From positions 29,727,906 to 29,791,905 of the forward strand of contig CM038221.1 in assembly GCA_021442155.1 (NCBI GenBank): a stretch of 64,000 nt of DNA, in the 5' to 3' direction. Position 1 is the first letter of the stretch. Each line of letters begins with the position of its first letter. Shown here in pieces: positions 19,748 to 31,605 of the stretch. The notes beneath the pieces were generated by a model that worked only from the letters and a program-made list of their open reading frames with translations, was not told where the DNA came from and did no database searches. This stretch comes from Cymbidium sinense (Eukaryota; Streptophyta; Magnoliopsida; Asparagales; Orchidaceae). The translations under genes and the position numbers were made by a program.

Positions 19748-21779
19748 CCAAATAGGATGTATGCGTAGAATGGTAGGACGATCTTAATCTAACCATTATT
19801 TTCTCAGGGATTGTGGAGTATAAATAAAAATATAAATATTTTTTTGCTTGCGGTATACCCCTAAGAATAATCCAATTCGTGGACTTAGTCACATATGTGT
19901 GGGGTGATAAGTCCAATATACATTCTTGGGATTTATGTGGTTTGTTTTATCTAATCTTTGTTTTGCAGATGTTAGTTAGATTTTCATTCTTTTTTTTATA
20001 TAAATTTATGCAATTAGGATTTTAGAATGATTACTATGGGGATTAGGATGGCATTGGTCATAAGATCCTATCTTATGTACCATGTGAAGCCTTGGAGAAT
20101 CCACCTTCCAACCATTCAAAAGAAGGAACCAAAGAAGAAAGAAGAAAAGAAGGAGAAAGAAGGAAACAAGAAAGAAGAAATGAAGTTTAAAACTCTCATA
20201 ACAATGAATTCCTCTCTTAATTGTAATATAATTCATTTATAATTCTGGTTGTATAAGGGTAGAGCTCGGCAACCCAGATTTGATATTTTCAGGTTTGTGC
20301 AGTGGTGCACCACAACGGCCTTTTATTCTTTTTGTGATTAGCTTTATAAATTGATTGATGATTTGTTTAGCTTGTGCATTAAGTGGCATATTTTTCATAG
20401 TTTCTTCCTTGCTTTATGTATGTCCTGGATGTGGATTAGGCTCTTTAGGAAAAAATAAATCTTTTACCAAATTTAATAACTCAAATTAAAAATAAAGAAC
20501 TCATAACCTCACCTAAAGCTTAGGATTAAAATCAAGATAGAAGAATTAACAACCCCTTAGCTGAATGAGTATTTGTTTTACAATATCATGCACAAATGCA
20601 TCTTATTTTACTCTTGATTGGAGAGCTTCCACTTTTGCTAGAGAAACTTGGCTTGACCTTTGAGAGCCATGGTGGAAACACACATTCCTTCTCACGATTT
20701 TGGCCAACAACTTTATTTCTCATGCATTAGCATATGAATCTATTAACGAGTCAAAATAATTTTCCAAAAATAAAAATAAATGAAATCTGAATTGCATTAG
20801 ATTTAGGTCATTTGAATCATGTCCTTACATGATCTAGTATCTTTAGGGATTGAATTTAAGGAATTAGTCTCTTTTTAAATAAAAAATAGCCTAGTTATCT
20901 TGCATAAGCATAAGAATTTCATACATGTATTTAAAATTATAGGAGGTGTCAGTTGGCGGCCACCCCTAGGCGATTATAAGTCCAAGCAGGCGGGTGGTTT
21001 GTCCTCTCTTGTGGAGGCAGACCAAATACTCATTTCCACCTTAGATTAAGGTTATGCTTTCAGCCCTCACCAAAGCTCCCTAGATTTAGGGTTTGAGGTT
21101 GTTTCTCCCTTTGTGGGTCATAAGCATAATTCCTCACCTCTTAGGCATTTCCATAGCCTTGTGTTATGGAATCATAAGTTTTAAATTTCTAATGAAAAAT
21201 GCAACTCAAATAAATTAAATCAATTTCAAAAATGTAAAACCTAACCATAGATAGTTGGAGATGCTCGCTAGGTTTCCTAGCATCGTGGGAATCTCCTCTT
21301 TTCTTTCTTTTGGCTTCGATAATAACACCCTTTATTTGATCAATCTCATTTGATCTTCAAAAATGAACCAATCGATTGATAGTCCTTTTTTATTGAAATC
21401 TTTGAAGACAACGATCATTTACCTTAATTAAGAGTATTCTGGGATTTCGCCCCTTATTAACTATGGGGCTTGCTAGAAACTTAACAAACCCGATTTAAAA
21501 AAACCCTGCTTTACTATTACATGTAAAGTAGGGGAAGAATCTCTGGTACATATGTAGACCCATTATCCTTAGGAGTCCTTATTGAGGTGATTAGGTCCAT
21601 TAAAGGGTAGTGACTTCTATCTCCTGAGATAGTACATTATTCCTTGATGACAAACTTGATCATCTAAATAAGCACATCTACGGATCTGTGTGGCATCCTA
21701 AAAAGATGAATTTCTATATTCTTGCCTCTTTCTCCATAGATTGAAGGCGACTCTATATAGAAATTTATACCAACTAGGG

Positions 21780-24700
21780 TAGAAAAGTTAATTTCATCCT
21801 AAGAGCCTACCGCATCCAGGCCACACATTTAAACATCAATCATGAAGAAACTAGGAAAAGTATGCAATTCTAGTGTGCAATCTAAACACAACATCAAACA
21901 ATTTTATAGACTACCATAAAATAATAAAAGGCCACTATGGTCGGGTTCCGCCATACACTCTGAAAAAGAAGAAAAAGATGGGTAGTTGAGCTCTACCCTT
22001 ATACAATCTAGATAATAAAAATAATACATATGTTATTTGGGGTCTTCTTTTCTTCATTCATTTCTTCTCTTCCTTTTGATTTGATTTGCTCCAAAGGCAT
22101 CACAGAGCATCCTAGGGACTAAGCCTTCTGGTCACTGCTCATCATAATCTCCCATAACACTAATCTTAATTTCTAATGGAAAATTATATTAAAAATAGGA
22201 AAAATAAATCTAGCTACACTTGCAAAATAATGTTAGCTAAACACACCATACAACCCAAGCAGTTATATGAATAATTTTGACTTAGCACCCCACACATGGG
22301 TAACCAAGCCCACCTGTCCTAATATGGGTCATGCTTAGGGGCTAAGCAACCTACACAGCAAAAGTATTTATATTTTTATTACAGTGACCCCTTAAGCATA
22401 ACCCCCTGCAAAAAATGTGATTAGGCTAATCACTATCTACCATCTAGTCTACGAGGCATACATCCTAACATCCAATCTAAAATATTACATCACAAAATAA
22501 AATACATCATACATACAACGCTCTAACTTAGCACAAGAAGTGGTGACTTAGTATTCTAATGTGTGTGCTTAAGGCTTGTGTGGCAAGACTTTACTAGGCT
22601 TCTTTAGTTTAAGTTTCAATTTGGAGTTTGAATTTGATTAAATTTTACTTTTGGGTGATTTCAATTTAAATGATTTAATGATTTATTTTTCATTTTTTAT
22701 TTCACTTTTATTTGGTTAAAATGATGTTTAGATTTTCAAGAATGAAGAGTAGAACAAATTCCATTTGAAGACAGAACTCACCCTATTCTACATCCTAACA
22801 CCTAAAGAATCTAACTAAGGTCCTTAAGTATCTTAATTAGCCCATTTGAATTTGTGTTATTCATTTGAATTAATTTATTTGATTTGATTTAGAATTTAGA
22901 ATTTGAGTTTGTTTAAATATTTAATTGATTGCTTTTGGATTAGATGTTTTGGTTTAATTACATCTTGATAATTCAATATCCTTAATATCTAATGAAGTTT
23001 AAGTTTGTTTAAATTCATGTATTTTTTATTAATTAATTTTAGATTAGATGTTTATTAATTAATTAATTCATTTCAATTAAGTTTGATTATTTATGATTAG
23101 AATTTTATTTGATTTGATTCATTAAATATGTTTGTTTACTTTCATTAACATGTTTGATTTGGTTATTAGGTTGAAATATCTAATATTAATTAATCATCTT
23201 ATTCCAAATGGATGTGATTTAATCATATGTTAATTAAGTTTACTTTAACTTTATTTGGTTTAATTCAATTAAAATTAAATGATTATGTTGAATTGGTTTA
23301 TTAATCAATTTGATTTTCAGTTTATTTAATGATTAATTAGTTTCAATTTATTTATATTCATTAAGGAGTTTCATATGATTAAGACTCCATGCTTAGTGTA
23401 AGTTTAGTTATACTTGTTTGACCCATGTTAAAGCTTCCTAGATTTGTTTAATTTTAAGTTTAATTTAAGATTTAATCATTTAATTGAGTTTTATTGATTT
23501 ACATAAGTTTAATCATATTTAATTTAATTTCTTAGGAGGATGATATTTTTCTTATTTGAGGTTTGATTAATGATTACTTAAGTGTTATTACATTTCTCAT
23601 TTTGATTTGATATTTAAATTATTTTTATATTTTATTTTAATTAAGTCCTTAGTTGATTAAACTTTAATCTTAACTATTTGTTTGGGGTTCATTAGGATTT
23701 AGAAAATCATATTATTTTCTTAAGAGTTTTAGATGTCAATTGAAGTGATTTAAGACATTTTGAAGATTTTTATAAATTTTTGAAGTTTTATTTATTTTAT
23801 TTTATTAAAATGGACAACTTGAAATTCAAATTTTAATTTCTCCCAATACAGAAATTCTTTTCACTTGAACTTTTTATGGTAGGTTTGCTTTAACTTTAAT
23901 TTCAATCCCTGAAAATTTTAACTCAATCCGATTTATATTTTTAGAATAATTAATAAAATTTTATTTTCACTAAGAGTTAAATTAAGCTCAAACCATTTAG
24001 TGGAATTTAGAAATTTTAGTTTTTTGATTCTGTCAGAAGGAAGAATCCAACGAGCCCTTATTTGTAATTTTTTGTTAAGTATTTTATTTTTTATGAATTT
24101 TCAAAGTTTCAAGATACTTAAATAATTTTTAAAATCAGAAAATAGGCATTTTTCTCACTTAACCGAGTCAATGTCGCACGGGCGCTAACAGGGCAATGTG
24201 GTGCCACGTATGCCATCGCGGTGCGATGCACGCGGGCGTTGTGGCTGAATATGCCGCATGATAAAAAAAATGCCGATCTAGGAAAATGACGCGAGGTTCG
24301 ATCTGGATCGTCCAATCACAGATCGGACGGTCTAGATCCGATCCATGGGATCAGAGAGCGGATCGTGTGTTACGGGGTCGGATGAGGTCCGCGCGATCGA
24401 GTTGCGATCCATCCAATGTGACATCGGTGGGTCAGCCGCTCATCGACAGGCGAAACTTATGGAAAAAATACAAAAAAAAATAAAATGAGGTCCGATTGAG
24501 CTCATTTTCACGTCAATTTTCTCCGAAAAAATTCTACTTCATATTGGGACCAAATAAAATGAAAAATATGGAGTTTATCTAAGGGGAATTCCTAAAATCA
24601 AAATTAACACAAAAAATGAGAAATCCTAAGGCCCGCTAAAGTTTGGCAAATTTACCTTGTCGGGGATGGTTTTCGGCGACGGTAAAGATCCGAGCGAACT

Positions 24701-26558
24701 CCTAAGTATGTGAGGAAGCTTTGGAATGATTTTTAACATTTGTCTCCCTTTGGAATGTCATCTTCTCCAATATTCACCATCATCGCTAGAAAAGCTTCTA
24801 TTTATGTTTTTGAACTCAAAAATGGCTCAAAGAGGAGGGAGATGGGTTCCTTTTTACTTTAGAGAGCTCTTCGGGGATGAATGGTTATAGGAGGAAGAGG
24901 AATGAAATCTCATTTTCCCTTCCTTTTATAATGGCCGAAAATACACACTTTTTTTGAATTTTTTGGCTCCAAAATATCATCATCTTGCTTAGGGTGGTTG
25001 GAATTGATGATTGATTGATTGAGGACTTTAGATTTTTGCTCCAAAGACCTCTCTTGTTACCATATGATCAGCTCTACTCAATGTAAATGTTGGGGATGAG
25101 TTAAATGCATGTGAAGAGAAGAATTAAATGAGGTTGGGTGGAATCCTATGTGGAGAGGATCCATGAGAGATTTAAATGGGTTGGGTTGATTTTGGGCTAA
25201 TCCCAAATGAGTTTGGATCGGGTTTGATCAGGTCATGGCTTGGTTTTAAGAGATTTGATTCAATTTGGATCATATGGGTCATATTGAATCATATCAGGTT
25301 AAGTTGACTAATTGGTCAAATTGGGTCAAACCAAGGCTTTGGTTAAGTTCAAATGATAATTTGAAGAGTTTTGGCATGATTAATTTGATTTAATTTGGCT
25401 TAGAATTGATTTTGCTCATTTGAAATCAAATGGGTCAAATGAGTCAAATGGGTAAGTTGACCAATTTGACCAAATTGGCCAAATTGGCTTGGGTTATGGG
25501 TTGATTCATGTTCAATTGACTAATTAAATATGAATGTGGTCTTATGTTTGAATCAAATTGGATTTAATTTGTATTTAGGCCAAATTGACCCTTTAGGCCT
25601 ATTTGGGCTTAATGGCTCAATTGGGCTTTATTGATCAAATTGGGTTTAATTATAGCTTTGGTCAAGTTCAATAATCAATTTGGGATGAACTTGAGCCATT
25701 GGTTGCAATCAATTTGGGTTAGATCATAATTTGACCCAATTTGGTCCATTAGGCTAATTTGGGTCAACTTATATCAAATGGCCAATTGGGCTTGGTTTGG
25801 CTCAATTGGTGGTCAAGTCATATTTAAATATTGATTTTGGGTTGATTTAAATCATTGGTTTCAATCAATTTGATGTATGATGAGTTTTGGCTAGTTTTGG
25901 TTCATTTGAGCTAAGGGTTAACTTGGTCAAATGATTAAGATGACTTGGTTTGACCCAATTGATTGTAATTGATCATCATAGGGTGATCAATAATCATGGT
26001 GGAGGGTTTTGGTGAGCTTGGTTAAATCCAATTTGGGTTGGATTGAAAGTTGGCTCAAATGGGTCCTTTAGGTCACTTTGGGTCAGGTGGACCTAAGTGG
26101 ATCAATTGGTTAGGTTTTGGTTTTATTCAAGTTTAGTTGAACTTATATTATGAGTCCTCGATTGAAATATAAATTCAACGATAATCAATTTAGAGTCTAA
26201 TAAGTTTTAGCTCAATTGAAAATTTTAAGTCAAAAGGGCTAAGTTATACTTGACTTGGGTTGACTTGAATTTGGTTTGATGATTGTAGATTTTAATTATA
26301 TTTGAATAAATGATTGAATGAATGATTGATTTGAGAGAAAATCCATTGGTTTTACTTGATTTGGATAGAATTTGGCTAAGTCCAAAGAATTTTCTTAAAG
26401 GGATTAGATTGAGTTTGGATTTGATTTTCAATATAGTTTTGGTCATTTGAATTTAGATTCCATTTATATTTGTGAATATAAATGAAGGAATAATTGATTT
26501 ATAAAGAGATCAATTGAGTTTGATTTGGTCTAAAGGGAGTTTTGGCGAAGACTTTCAA

Positions 26559-26560
<2 letters not shown>
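21780..26560 (-). mobile_element. Partial long LTR, minus orientation
   Basis: From about 21,787 this is the reverse complement of the plus LTR terminal region ('GGCCTGGATGCGGTAGGCTC' on the minus strand). It continues through 'CTCTACCCTTATACAA' (near 21,995) and 'AAGTGGTGACTTAG' (near 22,540), then matches 600-6,370 in the same orientation. Unlike that copy, it runs beyond 'AAAAGGGCTA' (26,240) for another 320 bp before meeting a TA microsatellite. It is therefore an independent, slightly longer LTR fragment. No coding sequence was found. Confidence 0.6.

Positions 26561-26597
<37 letters not shown>
26560..26597. repeat. (AT)n microsatellite
   Basis: A pure AT dinucleotide run at the border between the minus-oriented LTR fragment and retrotransposon-internal sequence. 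Confidence 0.95.
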
Positions 26598-26602
<5 letters not shown>

Positions 26603-27176
26603 TCAAATTTTCACTTAACTTCAAATAGAGGATTCCACTCTAAACCTTCAAATGAAGTAATAAAATCATCCATATACTATAAGAATTTTAGAAGGAAATA
26701 TGCCACAAGTTGAGGAGGTTACTTTTAATAGTTTAGAAATTAAAGGCATAGTATCTAACATCCATATATAAAGTTAGAAGGAAAATGCCAATAACATACT
26801 TTTGTAGTTTAAATACTAAGACCATAATAAAATCTCAGGTAAATGAACTCAAAATTATTATTCCTATTTTACAAACTTTTGATGCAAACATTTACACCAA
26901 AAAGAGGATCAAAGTTTGAAATTAACCTTATTGAAGAAGAAAGGTACTATCATGATTACCCAATATTATGCCTAATCAAAAGGAAGAACATTCAAATCCA
27001 CACATACATCAATTTTGAAGATCCAAGTTAGGCATGTCTTGAAGACGAATTCACATTACCTATATCAAATTTAATAGTGGACATAGCCTTTTTACATGCA
27101 GTCTTCTCATTCAAGGATGAGTCAAATGATGCCATAGGATGAGAAGTCATTTGCATTTATAATTTTCATCAGAATT

Positions 27177-27371
27177 TACCATTACAAGGTCATGCCTTTC
27201 AGCCTTAAAAATGCTAGCGCCACATACCAGCGGACCATGACTCGAATCTTTGATGAACTCATTCATCATCAAGTTGAATGCTATATTGACGATCTCGTGG
27301 TCAAAAGCGAAGAAAAGGAAGACCATCTTTACGATATGAGTAGTTGCCTTCGATTAGTTCTAATACAATGA
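27177..27371 (+). pseudogene. pol: Ty3/gypsy reverse transcriptase fragment
   Basis: An open stretch of 64 codons reads 'YKVMPFSLKNASATYQRTM', then 'IFDELIHHQVECYIDDLVVK' and 'EEKEDHLYDM', ending at a TGA. It covers the classic palm segment of gypsy reverse transcriptase, with 'MPF.LKNA.ATYQR' and the catalytic box present as YIDD. The upstream finger motifs and the downstream RNase H are missing. The sequence of this box ('ATYQR', 'YIDDLVVKS', 'DHL') is typical of the Tat/Athila side of the family. No full pol frame surrounds it, so it is a relic, but it fixes the orientation of the element. Confidence 0.9.
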
Positions 27372-27494
27372 ATCCCCTAAAGTATACAATTTAGATGACT
27401 TAAGGGATGTTTCTAGGGCTTGTAGTAAAGCATCATGGGATAACAAAAATTGATCTAAAAGATATTAAAGTGATATTAGAGATGCAACCTCCAA

Positions 27495-27665
27495 AAAAAA
27501 AAAAGAAAAAAGAAAAGAAGAGAAATTGAAAAGCTTGAAGGTCTTGCAAATAAATAAATAAATATTAAAAAAAGAGAGAAAGAAAAAAAAGACATAAGAA
27601 GAGAAATTAGGAAGCTTCAAGGTCTTGCAAATAAATAAATAAATTTAAAAAAAAAAGAGAGAGAG
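27495..27665 (+). repeat. Two-copy AG-rich direct repeat
   Basis: A unit of roughly 85-90 bp containing 'AAGAGAAATT', 'GGTCTTGCAAATAAATAAAT' and a poly-A/GAGA tract is present twice in tandem. It is simple purine-rich sequence in the non-coding part of the retrotransposon. Confidence 0.85.
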
Positions 27666-28479
27666 AAAAAAGAAGACCTCAATTAATATTGAATATAGAT
27701 GGTTTAAACTCTTTCAAAGTTAGTCTATCTCAAAACTCTCCAAATCAAGATTTTGCTTCTAATCATTAAAAGCCATTACACTCAAAATCAAATTCCAAAT
27801 TTGGAGAATAATTCAAGTAATTGGAATGAGAAATTTCTTTCATTCAAATGCAAATTAGAGCATAATACTTGCGAAGCCTTGGTGAATTTCTTTCACTATG
27901 GATGATCAATTACTTTGACTAGGTCCCAAGGATTTTGGAGAAAGAACACTACTCTAAGTTGTTCTTGTTCCATTTGCACACACCTAAAAAAATTTTAAAA
28001 AATTAAAATCAATTCCTTAGTAAACATAACTTGGTTGAGTCCAAATTCAACAAAAATAATAATAATAATATCGATCTATAATCACCCTTTAAAATTCTTC
28101 ATCTATCTAATCATTCCATGAAACTTACACCCAAAACTCAATATTTATCTCAAGTGATATTAGGATGGGTATAAGAGAACCTAAGAGGCATCCTATTTTG
28201 ACTAGTATAACTAAGTTAGGTGTAAGCAACCCGAGCGACATCCTTTCTTGGTGGAGTCATATTGCCCTGTACACCATTTCATCGACTCTTCGATGTATTT
28301 AGGGTAGGTGTAAGGAACCCGAGCGGCATCCTATCCTTCATCAACAAAACACAAATACAAACCACACAAACTACACACAAACACATATCTTTTATCTCTG
28401 GCTACTTTGAGGTGAGATAACATAACCTCTCGATGCTCTAAAGGTGACATCTTACTTAGTGCATCACCCCAGTGGTTTC

Positions 28480-30640
28480 TTATTCAGGAGGATGTAAGTT
28501 TGCTATGCTTTCTTTCTGACTTAACCATTACACACCAACGAGCACTTGTTAGTTAGGTAGGCTTTACTGCGCGGCCGATAAACTACCACATGTTGGCCTT
28601 GTTAAAGAGGATGTAAGTCTGCTTTGCTTTTTTCTTGAAGTAACCATCATGTATTGACTAGGTTGAGTATATTTGAGATTTAGGGTAAGTCCCCCAGTGG
28701 CTCCTTTTCTTCTGACTACTTCAAGTCTGAGTCTAATCCTCCCCGTGGGACTCCCCGTTTGATAGTCACCCTAGATCGGATGGTCCATATCTAACCAATG
28801 ACATGTTGTCTCGGCGATCAGTTTTGCTTAGAAAGTTGTGAGTCTACACGCTTTCTTTCCAGATTGATCATTGCACACCGACAGGCATCTAGTGGATACA
28901 CCACTCATGGCAGATGTAAGTTGGTTATGCTTTCTCCTCGAGTTGGCCACCGTACACCTATAGGCTTTCTTTTCAGGGATCAAGATAATGCCCCTAGCGG
29001 CACCTCCCATGTGGGCACTCTATTTGGATCACGTCCTTCCCGACCCCATCTAAACACTACCCAGGTTACTATCGGATTGGATAGTCTCCCTTTCTTAGTA
29101 GCCACCCCTGTGATTGAGAATCCATATTATGGATGTGAAGATTCTCTCTTGGTCCAGTAAATCTGAGATAGGTCAAGGTCGATATATCCCCTTCTCAGTA
29201 TGGTCCCTCGCACACCAACATGGTCCATGAAAATAAATAAATAAATAAAATATATCTTCACTTGTGGATTAGGATAATACCCGGTGCACCTCTTCCTAAG
29301 AAGACATCATATCTTTAGGGCAATGTTAGCAAAACTCCCTATAGGAATCGCCTGACTACTCTTTAGTTGACGTAAGTCCCCAAGATTCACTTTAATTACT
29401 AGGTCGTTTGACTTATTACATCCAACAAGCCACCATGTTCCTCTTTGAAAGATGTAAGTCCTCGCACTTTCTTTCTAACAGTCGTTGCACACCGAAAGGC
29501 AACCCTTAGGTCAGATAGTCTCACCCTTTGGCTGGTAGACTACTCCTTTGGATCGGTAAATCTGAGATAGGCTAAGGCTGACATAGCCCCTTCTCAGTGG
29601 ATCCATCGCACACCAACAGGGTCCATGAAATTAAAATGAAATTAATCCTTACTACTCTTGAGTTGGTACAAATCTCCAACAGCATTCACTCAGTAGTCGC
29701 CTTAGGTCGGGTTCGATTTGTTGCTCCATCAATAGGTCACCCGATTGTCCCCTACTTTAGAAGATGTAAGTCTGCTATGCTTTCTTCCTAGCACAATCAT
29801 TGCACACCGAAAGGCGACCCTTAGGTCGGATAGTCTCTCCCTTCGGTTGGCAGTCTACCCTTTAAATCTAAGATAGACCAAGGCCGACATAGCCCCTTCT
29901 CAGTGGATCAATCATACACCGACAAGATCCATAACATAACACACCAAATTAAATCAAATCAAATCAAATTGAAAGGAAATTAATCTTGACTACTCTTTAG
30001 TTGAGGTAAGATCACCAGGGGCACTCACTCATTAGTCATCCAAGGTCGAGTTTTATTTATTGTGCTGCCAACAAGTCACCCCAGCGGTTATTTTAGTTTT
30101 GGAAGATGTAAGTCCGCACGCTTTATTCCTAGCACAACCATTGTACACTGAAAAGTAACCCCTTAGGTCGAATAACCTCATCCTGTGGTGGGTAGACTAT
30201 CCTTTGGATTAATAAATCTAAAATAGGCCTAGACTCCTGTAGCCCTTCTTAGTGCGGTCCATCGCATATCGACACAGTCCATATTAAATCAAACAAACAA
30301 AATTAAATAAATCAAATTAATCATTTAAACTACTCTTGAGCTGAGGTAAGATCCCCAGAGGTACCCACTCATTAGTAGCCCTGGGCTGGGTTTGATTTGT
30401 TATGCTACCAACAGGTCACCCCAGCAGCTGTTTATGCTTTGGAAGATGTAAGTCCCCACGCTTTTTTCCTAGCACAGTTGTTGCACACCGAAAGTTAACT
30501 CCTTAGGTTGGATAGTTCTACCATGTAGCTAGTAGACTATCCATTTGGACTGATAAATCTAAGATATGCCCAGGCTCCCATAGCCCCTTCTTAGTGCGAT
30601 CTATCGCACACTGACAGGGTCCATAACAAATCAAATTTAA
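28480..30640 (+). repeat. Tandem repeat array, units about 310-340 bp, in the retrotransposon 3' tail
   Basis: The motif GATGTAAGTC recurs at 29,451, 29,763, 30,104 and 30,444 (steps of 312, 341 and 340 bp). Diverged versions occur near 28,491, 28,610 and 28,911. Each unit also contains a 'CGCACACCGA'-type segment, a 'TTAGGTCGGATAG' segment, 'CCCCTTCTCAGTG' and 'TACTCTTGAGTTGAGGTAAG'. The 5' units are irregular and the last three are the most regular. The 120-codon open frame at 28,798-29,160 falls within this array and is not a gene. Hypervariable tandem repeats in this position are described for Tat/Ogre-type elements and can seed satellite DNA. Confidence 0.85.
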
Positions 30641-31320
30641 AACCAACCTCCCTAATGGAGTCAAATCAAACATATCAAGCAAACTAAATTAATCTCTCTA
30701 ATAAAGCCCAAATTAAAATAAGCTAAATCAATCTCCCTTAGTGGAGCAAATCAGCAAGTTAAATCAAACAAATTCAATCGAGCTCATATCTCTGGGTATG
30801 CCTCCAAATCAAATCAACCAAAATTAAAGCAATAAAATCAAACTTCTCCCAATGAGGTGAAAATCAAAATTAACAAACCAAACCAATTAAAGTAAACCAA
30901 ACCCAAATCAAATTAGTCTCCCTAGTGGAGCTAAATCAAAATCAAAATCTAAATCTAAATCAAACAAATTCAACCAGGCTTATATCTCCAGTGGATATGC
31001 CTCCAAATCAAACATCAAATCAACCAAATTAGTCTCCCTCAATGGAGCCAAAATAAAACAAATTCATAAAACAGATCAATCAAAATAAATCCAGTCTTGA
31101 TCCCTAGTGGATTCAAGCCCATATCCCCAGCAGATATGCCCCAAATTAAATCAACAAAATAAATTAAACAAACTCAAACTAGTATCCCCAACGGATCCCA
31201 CTTCCATAAATTAAATCAAACAAATTAAGTCAAATCTTCATCCCTAGTGGATCTTCCTCCTTCAAACAACTCAAATATATCAATCAAATCTCAATCCCCA
31301 GCAGATTTTCCCTACTTTTA
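30640..31320 (+). repeat. Short-unit degenerate repeat cluster ('CCC(T/C)AGTGGA' plus 'AAATCAAA')
   Basis: Phrases such as 'TCTCCCTAGTGGAGC' and 'ATCCCTAGTGGATC' recur every 50-100 bp, separated by CAAATCAAA-rich spacers. The cluster continues the tandem array towards the 3' LTR and is probably an older, decayed minisatellite. Confidence 0.65.
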
Positions 31321-31605
31321 TGCAATTTGGCATAAATCTATCTCAAATCAAATCCAATTCATGTGTGATTCCACGGATCTCTCTTCATGTCCTTGAGATG
31401 AAATCAATCTTCAACTAATCCAAACCAAATCTTCCTGGCTCTCTTATGCCCTTAGAATGAGATGAGTTGCATTACACTAAGATCGTGATTCTATTTACCT
31501 CTTAGTTTAGGTGTAGATGGTCTTCATTAGCTTACATTCCTTTGGACATCATTGATCATCTTGGTCAATGCCAATATGTGTGGTGTGCCCTGTCAGTTAC
31601 ATTAC

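Larger units (their letters stand above)
7651..21770 (+). mobile_element. Long LTR, plus orientation, interrupted by a PIF/Harbinger insertion
   Basis: From 'TGTTGACCTC' at about 7,658 this region parallels the LTR that begins near 31,606, including the 'GAGTTCCTTAGTCTTA' tract near 7,725 and 31,708. Its body is the reverse complement of 600-6,370. Homology stops at 13,098, resumes at about 19,748 and runs on through 'TTGTATAAGGGTAGAGCTC' near 20,250 to the terminal part that is also seen at 36,380-37,700. Without the insertion the LTR would be about 7.4 kb. Both ends are estimates. The LTR could be the 5' LTR of the element whose pol remnant lies at 27,177, but intervening minus-oriented material makes that uncertain. 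Confidence 0.6.
26598..31600 (+). mobile_element. Internal region remnant of a Ty3/gypsy retrotransposon with long non-coding 3' tail
   Basis: The region contains a reverse transcriptase fragment in plus orientation (27,177-27,371), then about 1 kb of AG-rich low-complexity sequence, then a large block of tandem repeats (28,480-30,640) and a second set of short repeats (30,640-31,320). It ends at 'ATTGGGGGTCATTTTATTG' next to the downstream LTR. The arrangement of pol, long repeat-bearing 3' untranslated region, then LTR is known from the Tat/Ogre branch of plant Ty3/gypsy elements. Gag, protease, RNase H and integrase were not recognised, so most of the coding region has been lost. Confidence 0.65.

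Noticed and set aside
20027..20242. Lys/Glu-rich open frame and its minus-strand shadow
   Set aside because: Simple purine-rich (GAA)n-like sequence inside an LTR without any family resemblance.
28798..29160. 120-codon open frame
   Set aside because: It falls in the tandem repeat array of the retrotransposon 3' tail and is not conserved between the units.
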